NCBI GenBank assembly: GCA_020726505.1
Contig: JAHLEZ010000034.1
Location: forward strand, 124,001 to 188,000
Length of the DNA stretch: 64,000 bases
DNA from: Leptodontidium sp. MPI-SDFR-AT-0119
Lineage: Eukaryota; Ascomycota; Leotiomycetes; Helotiales; Leptodontidiaceae
Reading direction: 5' to 3'
Below the pieces are notes generated by a model, which worked only from the letters and a program-made list of their open reading frames with translations, did not search any database and was not told where the DNA came from. Of this stretch, positions 10,741-21,393 are shown in pieces. Every line of letters begins with the position of its first letter. Positions within the stretch are counted from its first letter, which is position 1. The position numbers and the translations under genes are program-made.

Positions 10741-11425
10741 TCAACATTTTACATTTATATTTTTATTATTATAATATTATATTTACTTAATTATTACGTT
10801 TATTATAGCTTTTAACCTTAAAAATCCCTACTTTTATAATATAACTTTTTTATTAATAATAATAAGAATATAATATAGAAGTAAAGTACTACGAGCAGTT
10901 TAGTATGAGTTAAAGTAATTAATTATTATTTAAATTATAAAAACAAGTAATACTAATAACAATAATAATTTTATTATACAAGAGACTTTTTAAGTTTATA
11001 TAATTACTTTAATTTATTAGGTATATATTCGCTTATAGAGCTTAATTAAGTGTTTGCTTATAATCTATAAGTTAAAATAATCACTTATTAAAAACTAAAG
11101 CTTTTAAAATTTTAAAATACGAATATTAAAGCTTTTAATAATTATTATTTTAACTTAAAATAATCTTTTATTAAAAGCTAAAGATTTTAAGAATTTAAAA
11201 TACAAAAACCGGAGCTTTATACGAATTACTAAGTTTATATACAAGCTACTAAGTAAATAAGCTATATAATATAATCTTATAAATTATAAGAGGAATTCAG
11301 GAGAACACGTTTTTCTTTTAGAGGCGGTATACGCTAGTAGAAACCCAATTAGGCAAGGTGCAGTGCCAAGGGAGCAACTGCCCGTGCTTATACGACAATC
11401 TTCTTATACGAATTAAAATTATAAA
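10741..11425. repeat. RIP-degraded repeat, copy shared with 35.2 and 37.8 kb
   Basis: Almost pure A/T sequence with stops in all frames. Bases about 10975-11285 align with about 35195-35485, sharing TATATTCGCTTAT, AAGTTAAAATAATC and CCGGAGCTTTATACGA, with differences mostly of the C/T and G/A type. Bases about 11290-11410 match 37795-37915 in the opposite orientation, with shared GTATACGC, GCACGGGC and ACACGT-type blocks. This is old transposon DNA. Confidence 0.6.
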
Positions 11426-11576
11426 AAAGGATTACTAACTCAAGCTACTTTTATTACTTTCTATAATATAAAGGTACGCTCTTTGCTCTTAGCTACCTCG
11501 TGATATGAGAGAAATCTAGATCGCTCGTTTACTGGTATTCTTTAGCGATTTTACTGATGTCGAACCTTAGTGGGCT

Positions 11577-12432
11577 GGTACGAAGGCGGCTCAGGCGAGC
11601 GGCATTGAAATCCGTTAGCTTAAAAACGGTATACTTAGGATATACAATAATGGAAAATTAAAAAGTTAACGAAAAAAAGAAAAGAAAGAAAAAATAAATA
11701 AAAAATAAAAAAGAAATAAATAAAAAAAAAATAAATAAAGAAATATAAGAAAGAAAATAAATAAAAGAAAAAAGAAAGAAAATAAAGAAAAAAGAAAAAG
11801 AAAGAAAAAAGAAAAAAAGAAAAGAAAGAAAAGAAAGAAAAGAAAGAAAAGAAAGAAAAGAAAGAAAAGAAAGAAAAGAAAGAAAAGAAAGAAGAAAAGA
11901 AAGAAAGAAAAAGAAAGAAAAGAAAGAAAAAAAGAAAGAAAGAAAAGAAAGAAAAAGAAAAAGAAAGAAAGAAAAGAAAGAAAGAAAAGAAAAGAAAAGA
12001 AAGAAAAGAAAGAAAGAAAAGAAAGAAAAGAAAGAAAGAAAGAAAGAAAAAAGAAAGAAAAGAAAGAAAAGAAAGAAAAGAAAGAAAAAAAGAAAGAAAG
12101 AAAAGAAAGAAAGAAAAGAAAAGAAAAAGAAAGAAAGAAAATAAAAAAAGAAATAAAAAAAAAAAAAAAAAAAAAAATAAATAAAATAAATAAAATAAAT
12201 AAAATAAATAAAATAAATAAAATAAATAAAATAAATAAAATAAATAAATAAAAAAATAAATAAAATAAATAAAAAAATAAAATAAAAAAATAAAAAAATA
12301 AATAAAAATAAAAAAAATAAATAAATAAATAAATAAATAATAATTTAATAAGGTGTAATTGCTATTTTAATAAGAGGTATTATTGTGATAGCTTCTCGCT
12401 TAACTAAGCTAACGGATTTCAATGCTGCTGCG
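11577..12432. mobile_element. TIR element copy 1 with a large simple-sequence interior
   Basis: GCATTGAAATCCGTTAGCTT at 11605 is mirrored by AAGCTAACGGATTTCAATGC at about 12413, giving terminal inverted repeats of at least 20 bp. Comparison with the second copy (14922-15190) suggests the repeat extends outward into TACGAAGGCGG. The interior is almost entirely simple sequence: (A/G)n then (AAATA)n. The last 75 bases before the right repeat (GTATTA...AGCTTCTCGCTTAA) are shared with copy 2. No ORF is present. The superfamily is unknown; no clear target duplication could be read. Confidence 0.6.
11671..12361. repeat. 691-nt cytosine-free tract with a 358-nt pure polypurine run
   Basis: From 11671 to 12361 the plus strand has no cytosine. 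Bases 11784-12141 are exclusively A and G (AAAGAAAG-type units). The tract then becomes (AAATAAAT)n until about 12340. Such polypurine-polypyrimidine mirror sequence can form triplex (H-DNA) structures. It lies inside the TIR element that starts near 11577. Confidence 0.95.
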
Positions 12433-12571
12433 GAAAATGCCGTTCGTAAAGGATCGCAATAAACTAACAATGAAGACTATTTTCACAATCTGCCCCAGTG
12501 TTATTATAATAGAAATGCTTAAAACACAGTACTTTGAGATACGGACTTGTTACGAAATGAGCTACTAGATG

Positions 12572-14581
12572 TTAGCAAAGCGTAAATAACTCTCCTCCTT
12601 CCAAAATTCCTTGTTCTATAGCTTGTAAAACTTCACCCTCCATCATTCCGAAACAGAAACAGTCGCCTATCAGAAGCCACCGATCACCCGACCTTCTTAA
12701 CAGGAGCGGGATATCGCAGCCCAACACAACAACCACTACATCACCCTTTTCTGCCTCCTCAGGAACCATCAAGCAAGCGTGACTGGCAGCAAGGGCAAAT
12801 CGACGGCCATGAGTCGTTCGTAGTAACATAGTCATTAACTCGTTAATGAGGTCATCCGGGTCCATTCTTCTGCTCATTCCAGGCTTCTCTGTGCTTTCCA
12901 CAAACGCAATTAGCCAATCTAAGTTCATCTCCTTCCATTCATCCGGAGCGGAAAAAAAGTTGCGATCGATATATGAGTCGAAAACGAGAGTTCGCCAGAA
13001 TTCCGATCTCCGGGATGGGCTTCCCTCCCTGATCTCCCACTCGGGGGAGCGTTGATGTGAGAGGCCAAGAAGATACCAAGATGCAACGGTATGCACTAGC
13101 TCAACGCGGCTGGGATTGAGATTTCGGTGCTTGTCACCAAGATAGCTGATATGACCAACTGGAAAGCCGAAGAACTGAAAGAATGAGGGTTCGACTAGGA
13201 GCACGCAGGTAGGCTCCGAGGTTCCTGATGCCGTGAAGCGATTACAGCTGCGATCATCAATTGATTGACCAGTCGACGGTTGACCCCAATGTGGAAGCCA
13301 AGAGGGAAAGCCATCCACCCCCATGTTACGATAGCCGGCTGCAGTGAGGATATTCAGGACACCATGTGGTCTGCTCCTAAGCTCTTGTGTCTGAGGAAGA
13401 AGCTGGCAATCAGATACTTCTAGATCTCGTCCTTCAGCTTCTGCTGCCTGCACTGCTTCCTGACTTATCTTGTAGGTCATGTCGGCCGTAAATCGAGTAC
13501 ATGTACCGACAACTGACTGCTCCACTGTCGTTGCTTCTCTCTTATCATTCAGGCAGAATTTGAAGATATCTAAACAGAAGTTTAGAACTGGCCTCGAGTA
13601 ATCAACCGTGACAAACTGGTCGTATCTAGCGCCGCTTTCATCAAGAAAGCCCAGCAAAGAAATGATTTTGTCCCTCGGGTCTGTTGCTAGTGAGCTGCGG
13701 TATCGTATAAGTGTCGCTACCAACCAGCGAAGATCCTTTGGCTGATCGATTTTCTTTTTGTCAAATCCAATTTGCTGCGGCTTATTGTCTGCGAGCAACT
13801 TGTCCCATATATCATTGGGAGGCATACCAAGAGCCTCAAGTTCTCGCTCAGCGCTTAAGCTACTCAACACCCGCGTCAGCCCGCCGAAGAAGGACGCACT
13901 CTTGCTGCCGACGCATATTTGAGGTGTAGTGCCAAAAACGACCTCCTGTACAATCCACATACGAAACCAGTATGGCTGTTGACAGAGCTTTAACAGGGCC
14001 ACCCAGACAGGCTTCAGAAGTGGGTCTTCCATGGCGCGAGCATATCGAGCAGCCGCCCACGCCTCGTCACCGCCATCTATAGTGGGATCCAGGAGTCGTT
14101 TATCTTCCAAAGATATAAAGTCCATCATCTTGTCGCTGTCCTTGAACGCCGGCCCAATCCAGATGAGTGTTGTGGACGAACGGATATAAATGGTCCGCAT
14201 AAGAAGTACCTGGGAATTCCGCTCGGGTATAGACTGCTGGTTGATACAAATGGCGTCAATCCACAAGGTACGTGGCTTATCTTGAAGACGAAACTGGCAG
14301 AGCGCTTCATGTAGGTTACGCGTTACGTAGAATTCCCGGTTGTCGAGCAAGATGGCGATGGGATTGTGTATTGATCCCCAGCAATAAGAAAGCGCTTCAT
14401 ATTTCAGGGGATCACCAGAAAATCCATGGCTCAGTTCGCAAGCAACCTGTATTGTTGACGATTTGGCAGGGAGGATAGTCACAAGCCGGATCTCTTTCTT
14501 CGATGAATCCAAGTCAACATATGGGAACGGCTCAGTCCCTGATGTTCCAAGGCCATGAGCAACTCGAACTTTGCCAGACAT
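12572..14581 (-). CDS. HET-domain protein (heterokaryon incompatibility)
   Basis: A single-exon ORF of about 669 residues from the chosen ATG at 14581 (MSGKVRVAHG). In-frame ATGs at 14617, 14632 and 14665 are alternatives; the frame stays open to 14767 without an earlier ATG. The HET domain is clear: YEALSYCWGS at about residues 61-70, LWIDAICINQ at about 106-115, TLIWIG soon after, and WFRMWIVQEV at about 208. Family knowledge: HET domains trigger cell death on non-self recognition and often show distant TIR-like folds. The remaining 400 residues form the usual variable C-terminal region, with a terminal GDVVVVVLGCDIPLLLRRSG block common to this family (it also occurs in the next HET gene as GDAIWVLYGCKMPVVLR). 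The gene is flanked on both sides by copies of one TIR element. No disruption is seen. Confidence 0.92.
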   Translation of the reverse strand: MSGKVRVAHGLGTSGTEPFPYVDLDSSKKEIRLVTILPAKSSTIQVACELSHGFSGDPLKYEALSYCWGSIHNPIAILLDNREFYVTRNLHEALCQFRLQDKPRTLWIDAICINQQSIPERNSQVLLMRTIYIRSSTTLIWIGPAFKDSDKMMDFISLEDKRLLDPTIDGGDEAWAAARYARAMEDPLLKPVWVALLKLCQQPYWFRMWIVQEVVFGTTPQICVGSKSASFFGGLTRVLSSLSAERELEALGMPPNDIWDKLLADNKPQQIGFDKKKIDQPKDLRWLVATLIRYRSSLATDPRDKIISLLGFLDESGARYDQFVTVDYSRPVLNFCLDIFKFCLNDKREATTVEQSVVGTCTRFTADMTYKISQEAVQAAEAEGRDLEVSDCQLLPQTQELRSRPHGVLNILTAAGYRNMGVDGFPSWLPHWGQPSTGQSIDDRSCNRFTASGTSEPTCVLLVEPSFFQFFGFPVGHISYLGDKHRNLNPSRVELVHTVASWYLLGLSHQRSPEWEIREGSPSRRSEFWRTLVFDSYIDRNFFSAPDEWKEMNLDWLIAFVESTEKPGMSRRMDPDDLINELMTMLLRTTHGRRFALAASHACLMVPEEAEKGDVVVVVLGCDIPLLLRRSGDRWLLIGDCFCFGMMEGEVLQAIEQGILEGGELFTLC

Positions 14582-14921
14582 GCTACTCCCGATACTAGGT
14601 TGAGAACTTGAGAACATTTGCAAAAGATATGACATGTATGTCAGTAGCAAGAGATTAATTAGCATCGAGTGGTGAAGAGTGGAAGTTTCTGCCTCTTGGC
14701 AGCATCGCCCTATTACCCCGCATTCAGCCGCAACACTGAGAAACAGCCGAGGCAATTGTATGTGCAATAATCTCAGGTATTAAGGCTAAATTATAGATTC
14801 TAAGCATTAAACAAATTTTCATTCGTTAAACTAGCATTTATTATTAAAAGTTAACACGTCTATCTCATGCGCTCGGGCCCATCCTTTTTATTTCTATACA
14901 TCGGGAGTGTAAGAGAATCAG

Positions 14922-15190
14922 GCCTCGAAATCCGTTAGCTTGAAAGCTTGGCGAGGAACACCAAAACTTTCGCATCTTTGAAAGCGTGTATCTAGATGAG
15001 CCTACACTTAAATTTAATTCTCTCTTATAAAGATTAGACTTAAGACTTTAAATTTTAATTTTATGAAAATAACTTAAAAAGATAAATAATAATTTAATAA
15101 AGTATAATCGCTATTTTAGTAAGAGGTATTACTGCGACAGCTTCTCGCTTAACCAAGCTAACGGGTTTTAATGCCGCCCGCCTTGGTACG
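14922..15190. mobile_element. TIR element copy 2 (short)
   Basis: TCGAAATCCGTTAGCTTG at 14925 is mirrored by CAAGCTAACGGGTTTTAATG near 15157. The right terminal 80 bp match the end of the element at 11577-12432 (GCTATTTTAGTAAGAGGTAT, GCTTCTCGCTTAA). The interior of about 200 bp is AT-rich but lacks the polypurine tract. Downstream, TGCGGAAAATGCCGT and AAAGGATCGCAAT occur beside both copies (12430 and 15241), so flanking DNA is also duplicated. Confidence 0.6.
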
Positions 15191-15409
15191 ACAAACATGC
15201 CCCCGGGTCCTTGCCAACTGCCTGCATTGCGCTTTTCAGCTGCGGAAAATGCCGTCCATAAAGGATCGCAATCGCCAGCCATACCGCGTAAGGAGTATCA
15301 AGGGAAACGAAACCGAGCTGGCACAGTGTAAGACTTGGTCAGTTCCACGCCAATTCGCCCTAAAACCTTTGTTCTCGCTCGCTACATTGAAAGGGCAAAG
15401 CCTTGCAAA

Positions 15410-17961
15410 ATGAGTAAGCATATTAAAAAGATGCTGCACCGAACTCAGCAAAGCGCCGAGGTGGGATCGTCGTCGGCTGCCGCTGGTCGCGATAGAACCG
15501 CAACTACGACAACAGGTGCGTCGAGAGGCGCGAGCTATGTTCCACATCTCTCCTACGACGAAGAAGGGGTGTATGAGGTGATTGACAATTCAAAATGGCG
15601 GAAAGCGCTCTTCATTGACGGGGAGCTTCGATGGAGTACTCGCGAAGGGAACGGCATCGGCGAGAGAGTCAACCACGACCAGACATGGAATATGCGACAG
15701 ATTGGCGACGTGCTTTACCTCGCGCCAAAGGCAACCCACGAAGGTACGGAAGACGATGTAAAAGCTGCGAACGAGAAGCGCATCGAAGCGTTCCTTGACA
15801 AAGTCGCCGCAGACATGGTAGCGCAGAGCACGAAGGTACCACCACCGACGTATGAAGAGCTCCGACCCCTTCTGTCGGAGAACCTGGACGCGATATTGAC
15901 GTTGGTTACTCGTGATGGTGTTATTGCGATGGACGCCCATGGTTACGTTGACAACGATTTCGATAATCCAGGTCCACGGCTAAACAAGGAAACACAGTTC
16001 ATTAACAGAGGCTACCATTCCTTGATGAATCAGGACAAGGATCCTGTGTTCGAGCGATTGGGGAAGCAGCTTGCGTGGGAATTGGTGCCGTGCAAAGACT
16101 ACACTGGCGAAGGGGAGGACGGAGCGCCAGGATACGAGTCTGGAGGCTCGGAGGTGTCGCAGGACCGTTGCCGGGAGTCTCCAGCGTATCCAATGTGCGA
16201 AGATAATCGCTGATCGAAACAAACGCCCTCGATTCGCAGTCCTGCGTCCCAGTCTGGTGATAAGCCGGCGCAGATTTCGCCTTTGGAGCCCATTGACATA
16301 TACACTAAGCTCGCGCCCGGCTTCACTCGCATCCTTGTCATCGAACCAAGAACGCGCAATGAACAAATCAGATGCACCCTGGAGCCTATTGAAATCCTGG
16401 GCGTCCGAGAGCAAGACGAAAGCACTCTAGTCGAAAGACGCTTGTATGAAGCCTTGTCGTATACCTGGGGCGACGCCACCAAATGCCAGACAATCGAGTG
16501 CAACGGCAAGAATTTTGGCGTGAGCCAAAACCTCTTTGATGCGTTGATCAATATCCGTCTTTCTGATAAGAGAAGAACGATCTGGATTGATGCGCTGTGT
16601 ATTAATCAGGAGAACGATGCGGAAAAGAGCGAACAAGTCCGGTACATGTACGCGATCTATCGAGCTGCTACCCGGGTCATCGTTTGGCTCGGCATTGAAG
16701 CAGATGATAAGTTAGTGACTTCACCATGCGGGCAATGGCCTTTGTCGGAAGCCGAAAGAACAGGGCTACAATCATGAGACGTGATCACAATCACGAGTGC
16801 TTGGTGCAACTTGCGAGACTCATCAAGGGCATCGAAACCTTGACCACGCGGCCGTGGTTCTTCCGCAGCTGGATACGGCAAGAAGTTGCGGCAGCGCCCA
16901 AGGCCACCGTCCGATGTGGATCAAGAGAAGTGCCGTGGACTGCATTGAAGCGATCTGCCAATTGTCTGGTTCGCTTGCGGAGCAAGTACGTGGCGTCCAG
17001 GTCTTTCTTCAATGGAGCAGATGATGAATTCGAGGGGCTGATTGGACCGTATAAGGAGCAGTCGCTTGGTTTGAAGTTCCTGAAGAAGGACTGGGTTGTC
17101 GGGCAATCGTTGCTAGCTGAAGCTGGGGACTTGAGGAGCATCTGGTACTACCACACAGGGGGCATGCTGGAATTGCTCATGGCAGGTCGAGCGTATGATG
17201 CGACGGATGCCAGAGACAAGGTGTACGCTATCCTGGGTATGGCCGAGGTGCCACTCAATCCCCGAGAGCTGAGTCCGAGATTGGTGTCGGCAGGGGACGA
17301 CAAGAAAGAACGACCAGTGATGAGGGTGGACTATTCTGCCAGCGTTTCTGAAGTATATCAGCACACAGCAAAGTACCTCATCAACCGAGACGAGAACCTC
17401 GACATCCTCTGCATTTTGCCTACCCATCGCGACGGGACGTCCGACGACCTCCCCTCCTGGACACCCGACTGGCGCGTGCCATTGTCATCGAGACCCCTGT
17501 ACGCCAATTGGGATTACATCTCGTACAAATGGGGAGCTTCAGGCTTCACCGAGACAGAGTCTCAAGACCAGGCCGACCTCAACCGATTGGCTGTGAAGGG
17601 CTTCGAAATCGCTCGTATCCAGCAACTCCTACCGCTCTTCCCGAATACAATACCGCATCCACCTGAGAGCCCCACAGGTTCGGCTATTCACTTCGAGGAG
17701 GGCAAACATATTCGCCGATTTGCGCAGTCGACTAGGGGTCCTTCGATTGTGCCATCAACCGCGGTGGTTGGTGATGCTATATGGGTCCTCTATGGATGCA
17801 AGATGCCAGTTGTATTGAGGCTAGAGGCGGGGATACTGGATAAGGTAGCGTTCGAGGTGATTGGGCCTTGTTATGTTAGTACGATTATGTTTGGAGAGGC
17901 AATCGAGTGGCTCGTGGAAGGCCAACAGGATCTAGAGTTAGCATCGATTGTGTTGGTTTAA
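15410..17961 (+). CDS. HET-domain protein with novel N-terminal region
   Basis: The model has three exons: 15410-16194, 16240-16710 and 16764-17961, about 817 residues. Intron 1 is 45 nt (GTGCGA donor, CTGAT branch, GCAG acceptor). Intron 2 is 53 nt (GTTAGT donor, ACAG acceptor). Phases agree. Residues 1-260 form a hydrophilic region I do not recognise (it includes YDEEGVYEVIDNSKW and PPPTYEELRPLLSENLDAIL). The HET domain follows: YEALSYTWGD near 331, WIDALCINQ near 377, VIVWLG and WFFRSWIRQEV. The C-terminus ends GDAIWVLYGCKMPVVLRLEA and a short tail. Alternative to intron 2: a one-base frameshift near 16710, because the excluded stretch reads SDFTMRAMAFVGSRKN in the downstream frame, which resembles normal HET sequence. 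In that case the gene would be broken. Without intron 1 a TGA at 16211 would separate the two halves. Confidence 0.75.
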
Positions 17962-18840
17962 TGAGGTCGGCAGCGTTGTGCAGAGGGTCACTGGAATTAC
18001 CGCATACTGGATCGAGAATCACAAAAGCTTATAAAACGATTTAATATTACTTAAATAAGGTTCCCGCTATTACCACAGTCAATTAGCAAAAGCGTTATTA
18101 TATAATGCGCTAGTAAATATTATCAAAGTTCTTACTATTACCTCAATTAATTAATAAAAGCGCTATTATGTAATACACAAGTAAATGCTATTAGGATTTA
18201 AAAAGCTTATGGCGATTTTTATTTAATTTTATAAAGAATAATACTACCGGATAAATACTAGAACTTCTTGTTCTTAAGATTAAAGCTAAATACTAGTCTT
18301 AAAATAGTAGAAGAGGCCGAGTAAGAATTTATAATTCAAAAAAAAATAAGAAAATAAATTAAGTTTTTAAATTACGCTAATACAAACTGCTAGTATTTAA
18401 CAAGTCTTTCTTTTATTAAAGAAGATATTTTCGAACAATTGTTTTTAATTCTTAGGCTAATAAAAATAGATTTCTTATGTATTCGGTTTTATAAAGTATC
18501 CTTTATAGATTTTAAGTGCATTTTAGGATTATAATTCTTTTTTGTTTATTAGAACGTTGCTTAGATTACAAGTAGGATATTAATATACTACGGTATTAAA
18601 TAATAGCTAAGTAGTATAGGAACTTTAAGAATATTAATAAGAGCTTTAGCGTAGCGTATAAGTAACTTTTATTAGTTAAGATGAGATTAAGTGAAGTCTT
18701 ATTAGCAAACGTAACTAAGGCAATCTTCAATATATATACTAGTACTATAACGTAGAATAATAAACCCCTGACCTTGAGACGAAGTAATAACGCCATTAAT
18801 ACAACGAAAAGTCATCACCTGCTTCAAAATTCTTATATAA
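17962..18840. repeat. AT-rich RIP-like block with a 68-bp tandem pair
   Basis: No gene. At 18060 and 18128 two diverged tandem units of 68 bp begin (GTTCCCGCTATTACC and GTTCTTACTATTACC, each followed by an AAAAGCG-TATTAT core). Differences include several C/T and G/A changes. The rest is AT-rich with stops in all frames. Confidence 0.5.
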
Positions 18841-19211
18841 TAAGTAATGTTGAACATACTCCATTGCTATTTCCAATCTCACAATTCCACCATTGAGCAC
18901 AAGAGCTCCTTGAGCACTACTCTCTCACGGGCTGAGCCCAGATTGAGCACCTCGAGAAGTCTGGTAGAAGTCTCGCTACTCCTCAATATATTCATCACCA
19001 GAAGCCTGCCCTCGAATATCTGCAATCATGCGCAAGAATACCGTTACACCTCGACCTTCAATTACCGGAAGTCGCATCTTATAGGCCAGCCCACAGATTT
19101 GCAGGATTCGGTCTCGCCAACTGACGAGATGAGACTCAATCCCCTCGACTTAAAAGTGACCATGTGGCTTCATTAGAGTGGTGAAATACCCTTGGACATT
19201 GAACCTCCCCT

Positions 19212-21393
19212 TTACAAGCTCCTCAGTTCTCTTTCCATCATCTTAAGTAGCTGCACTAAGAGCCATTCCGGTTCCCCCTTATCTGCCATCAATGGACTGT
19301 GATTCCCAATCCAGTCCCAATTTTCCCTTGGTTCCTCTTCTCTGCCATTACCCCTACCAGTCGGCAAAGCAGCTACCAGTGACTCCCCACCACCGTCTTG
19401 TATTCCAGTCGGTACCCTATCCAACCCAGAACCTGATTCGCCTTCGTTGAGTAACTTGATATACCGAACCCACTCATCGAATGTATATCTTATAGGCGGA
19501 TCGTTTTTGGTTTGTGTTATTACTGTACCGATTTCTTTTAACAAAATGCACATGAGACTCTTTCTTCTCTCCCGAGTGAGCGTTGCTTCCCTCACTCCGC
19601 TTTCTCCTACAGGAGATGAACTCTGTGTGATTGCGGAATGCTTGGAATCGAATTCTGGGGAAGTATCGGCGTGGCTGTTGGTGTTATCTCGGATTGCGGC
19701 ACCGGTTTCGTTGGTGTCACTTTCGAACCTAGCTGCCTTGGTGACTCTATAGGCCGCGTGTTTGATGGAAGCTTTGCAACGTTGATCTGGTGCAGATATG
19801 GCCAAATTCCCCCCCCACAATAGAATATCATTGATCATCCTCGTACTAGTGTCTCCCATGTTCGAAATTAGAATTGTGACGGAGGGCACGGCGAGAAGTG
19901 ACCAAAAGACGAACCACGCTCTTCCCGCAGGTGATATTGGGTAGAAATCGCCGAAGCCAATAGTGAGAAGTGACGTAAAGGTAAAGTATAAAGAGTCGAA
20001 ATATGACCATGACTGCTCTTTTTCGGTGGCTTTGAAGATAGATGCACTGACGAACCACAGTACAAACCAGGTGAAGGCAGAGATCAGGAGACAAGTCCAG
20101 CGGCGTTTAGTGATAGCTTGACCTTGTATCTGGCGTACAAGTTCGAATTCTTGCCTAGAATCATGAAACCCTGCTCCGTAGTTATTATGAGAAAAGTCAA
20201 AGTGGACTGAATCTAACTTTCCTCCTTTCTGTCCTTTTCGTAGTTCTAGAGCTCGGTGTCGCAACTTCTCAACCAGTACAGTGCCCATTTTTACTTTCCC
20301 TCGGTCAAGTACTAAACTTCGGATAGAGCAGATTACTAGACCCAAGATGATGATTCCGCCGGTTGCATATGGAAATAGGAGGCTTCGGGCGATATGCGTG
20401 CTTGGCGCTATGTCACCGATTCCTACTGTTAAGATGGTATAATCTGCCCAATACACTGCATCTAGGTAGCTCCAGTCTTCGATATGTGCATAGATAGCAG
20501 CTCCTGAGAGAAGGTAGATCAAAAAGCCACTAGTCTGGATCATCAAACTCCGGCGACGAACGGTCGACTTGAATTCCTCGTCGTAGTGACCTCTGTAGAA
20601 ACCAAAAACCGCCACTACCATCATGGTCGCAACAAAGAAGTAAAGAACAGCCGCGAACACTGCATAGAAATACGCTTGTGTTAAGGCATGCTCCGATCGC
20701 GCAGCAAGTTTCAAGGGCGCTGCCACTGTTGCGGTCAGTGCAACTAGTGAAATAGATGAAATGTACCTATTTTGTTATCGGCATAACCAACTATCCCAAC
20801 CTATGTATAAACATACCACCCAACGATTACAATATATTTCGCGACGGAGAACCTTACTCTCCCGGCCATGCTTAAGAGCAGGAACACATTTGATATGAGT
20901 GCTACAGCTAACTGTGTTGCATTAATCCCGATAAGCCTGTTATTGGAGTCAGCTAGCAAGAGAGGGGTTGAAATCGCTTCAAACGGTGAATAAAGGTTCA
21001 AGCCTTGCCATTTTGGATCATCAATATAATTCCCATTCTCTGTTGCCTCTTTTCCCTGTGTGTTAAATCTCCAAGGCACCGTGAGAGCGCATACACTGAA
21101 AGCTGATGCTATTGGTCCAAATGTTCCTGCGATTAAGGGGTAGGGAAACCACCAACGGCTGTGATAAGATTTTTAGTATGGTAGTCAATAGCTTTATTGG
21201 ATTGATTGAAGAGCAGATCAAGAAATCAAGTGGGATAGTTGACTCGATGTTTGCAGCTGCCTTTGTGGACTTGGGACTTCTGGTTTACGAACCTCGGGCC
21301 CTGTTGTGCTGCTTCAGTGTCCTTCTCCTTTCGCTTTTTATCTTGGCCTCCTGCAAGGTTTGCTGCCAAATTCCCGACAGCGAAATTTCCCAT
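19212..21393 (-). CDS. TOK1: TOK-type two-pore outward-rectifier potassium channel
   Basis: Three exons on the minus strand: 21393-21293, 21158-20817 and 20766-19212. The introns are 134 nt (donor GTTCGT, branch ACTAAA, acceptor CACAG) and 50 nt (donor GTATGT, acceptor ATAG). All phases agree, giving 665 residues from ATG 21393. The protein has about eight membrane segments. It has two pore loops with selectivity filters, TVGIGD at about 261-266 and TIGFGD at about 416-421, the 8TM/2P layout unique to fungal TOK channels. Family knowledge: TOK channels carry outward K+ current across the plasma membrane and set membrane potential. The start is supported by a lysine/arginine-rich cytosolic N-terminus ahead of RWWFPYPLIAGTFGP. 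The C-terminal 200 residues are cytosolic and poorly conserved. It lies head-to-head with the phospholipase B gene, about 0.9 kb apart. Confidence 0.93.

Noticed and set aside
13711..14310. Short ORFs opposite or out of frame with the first HET gene
   Set aside because: Shadow frames of the 669-residue HET ORF.
19447..20094. ORFs overlapping the potassium channel gene
   Set aside because: Shadow frames; the channel has two selectivity filters and matching exon phases.
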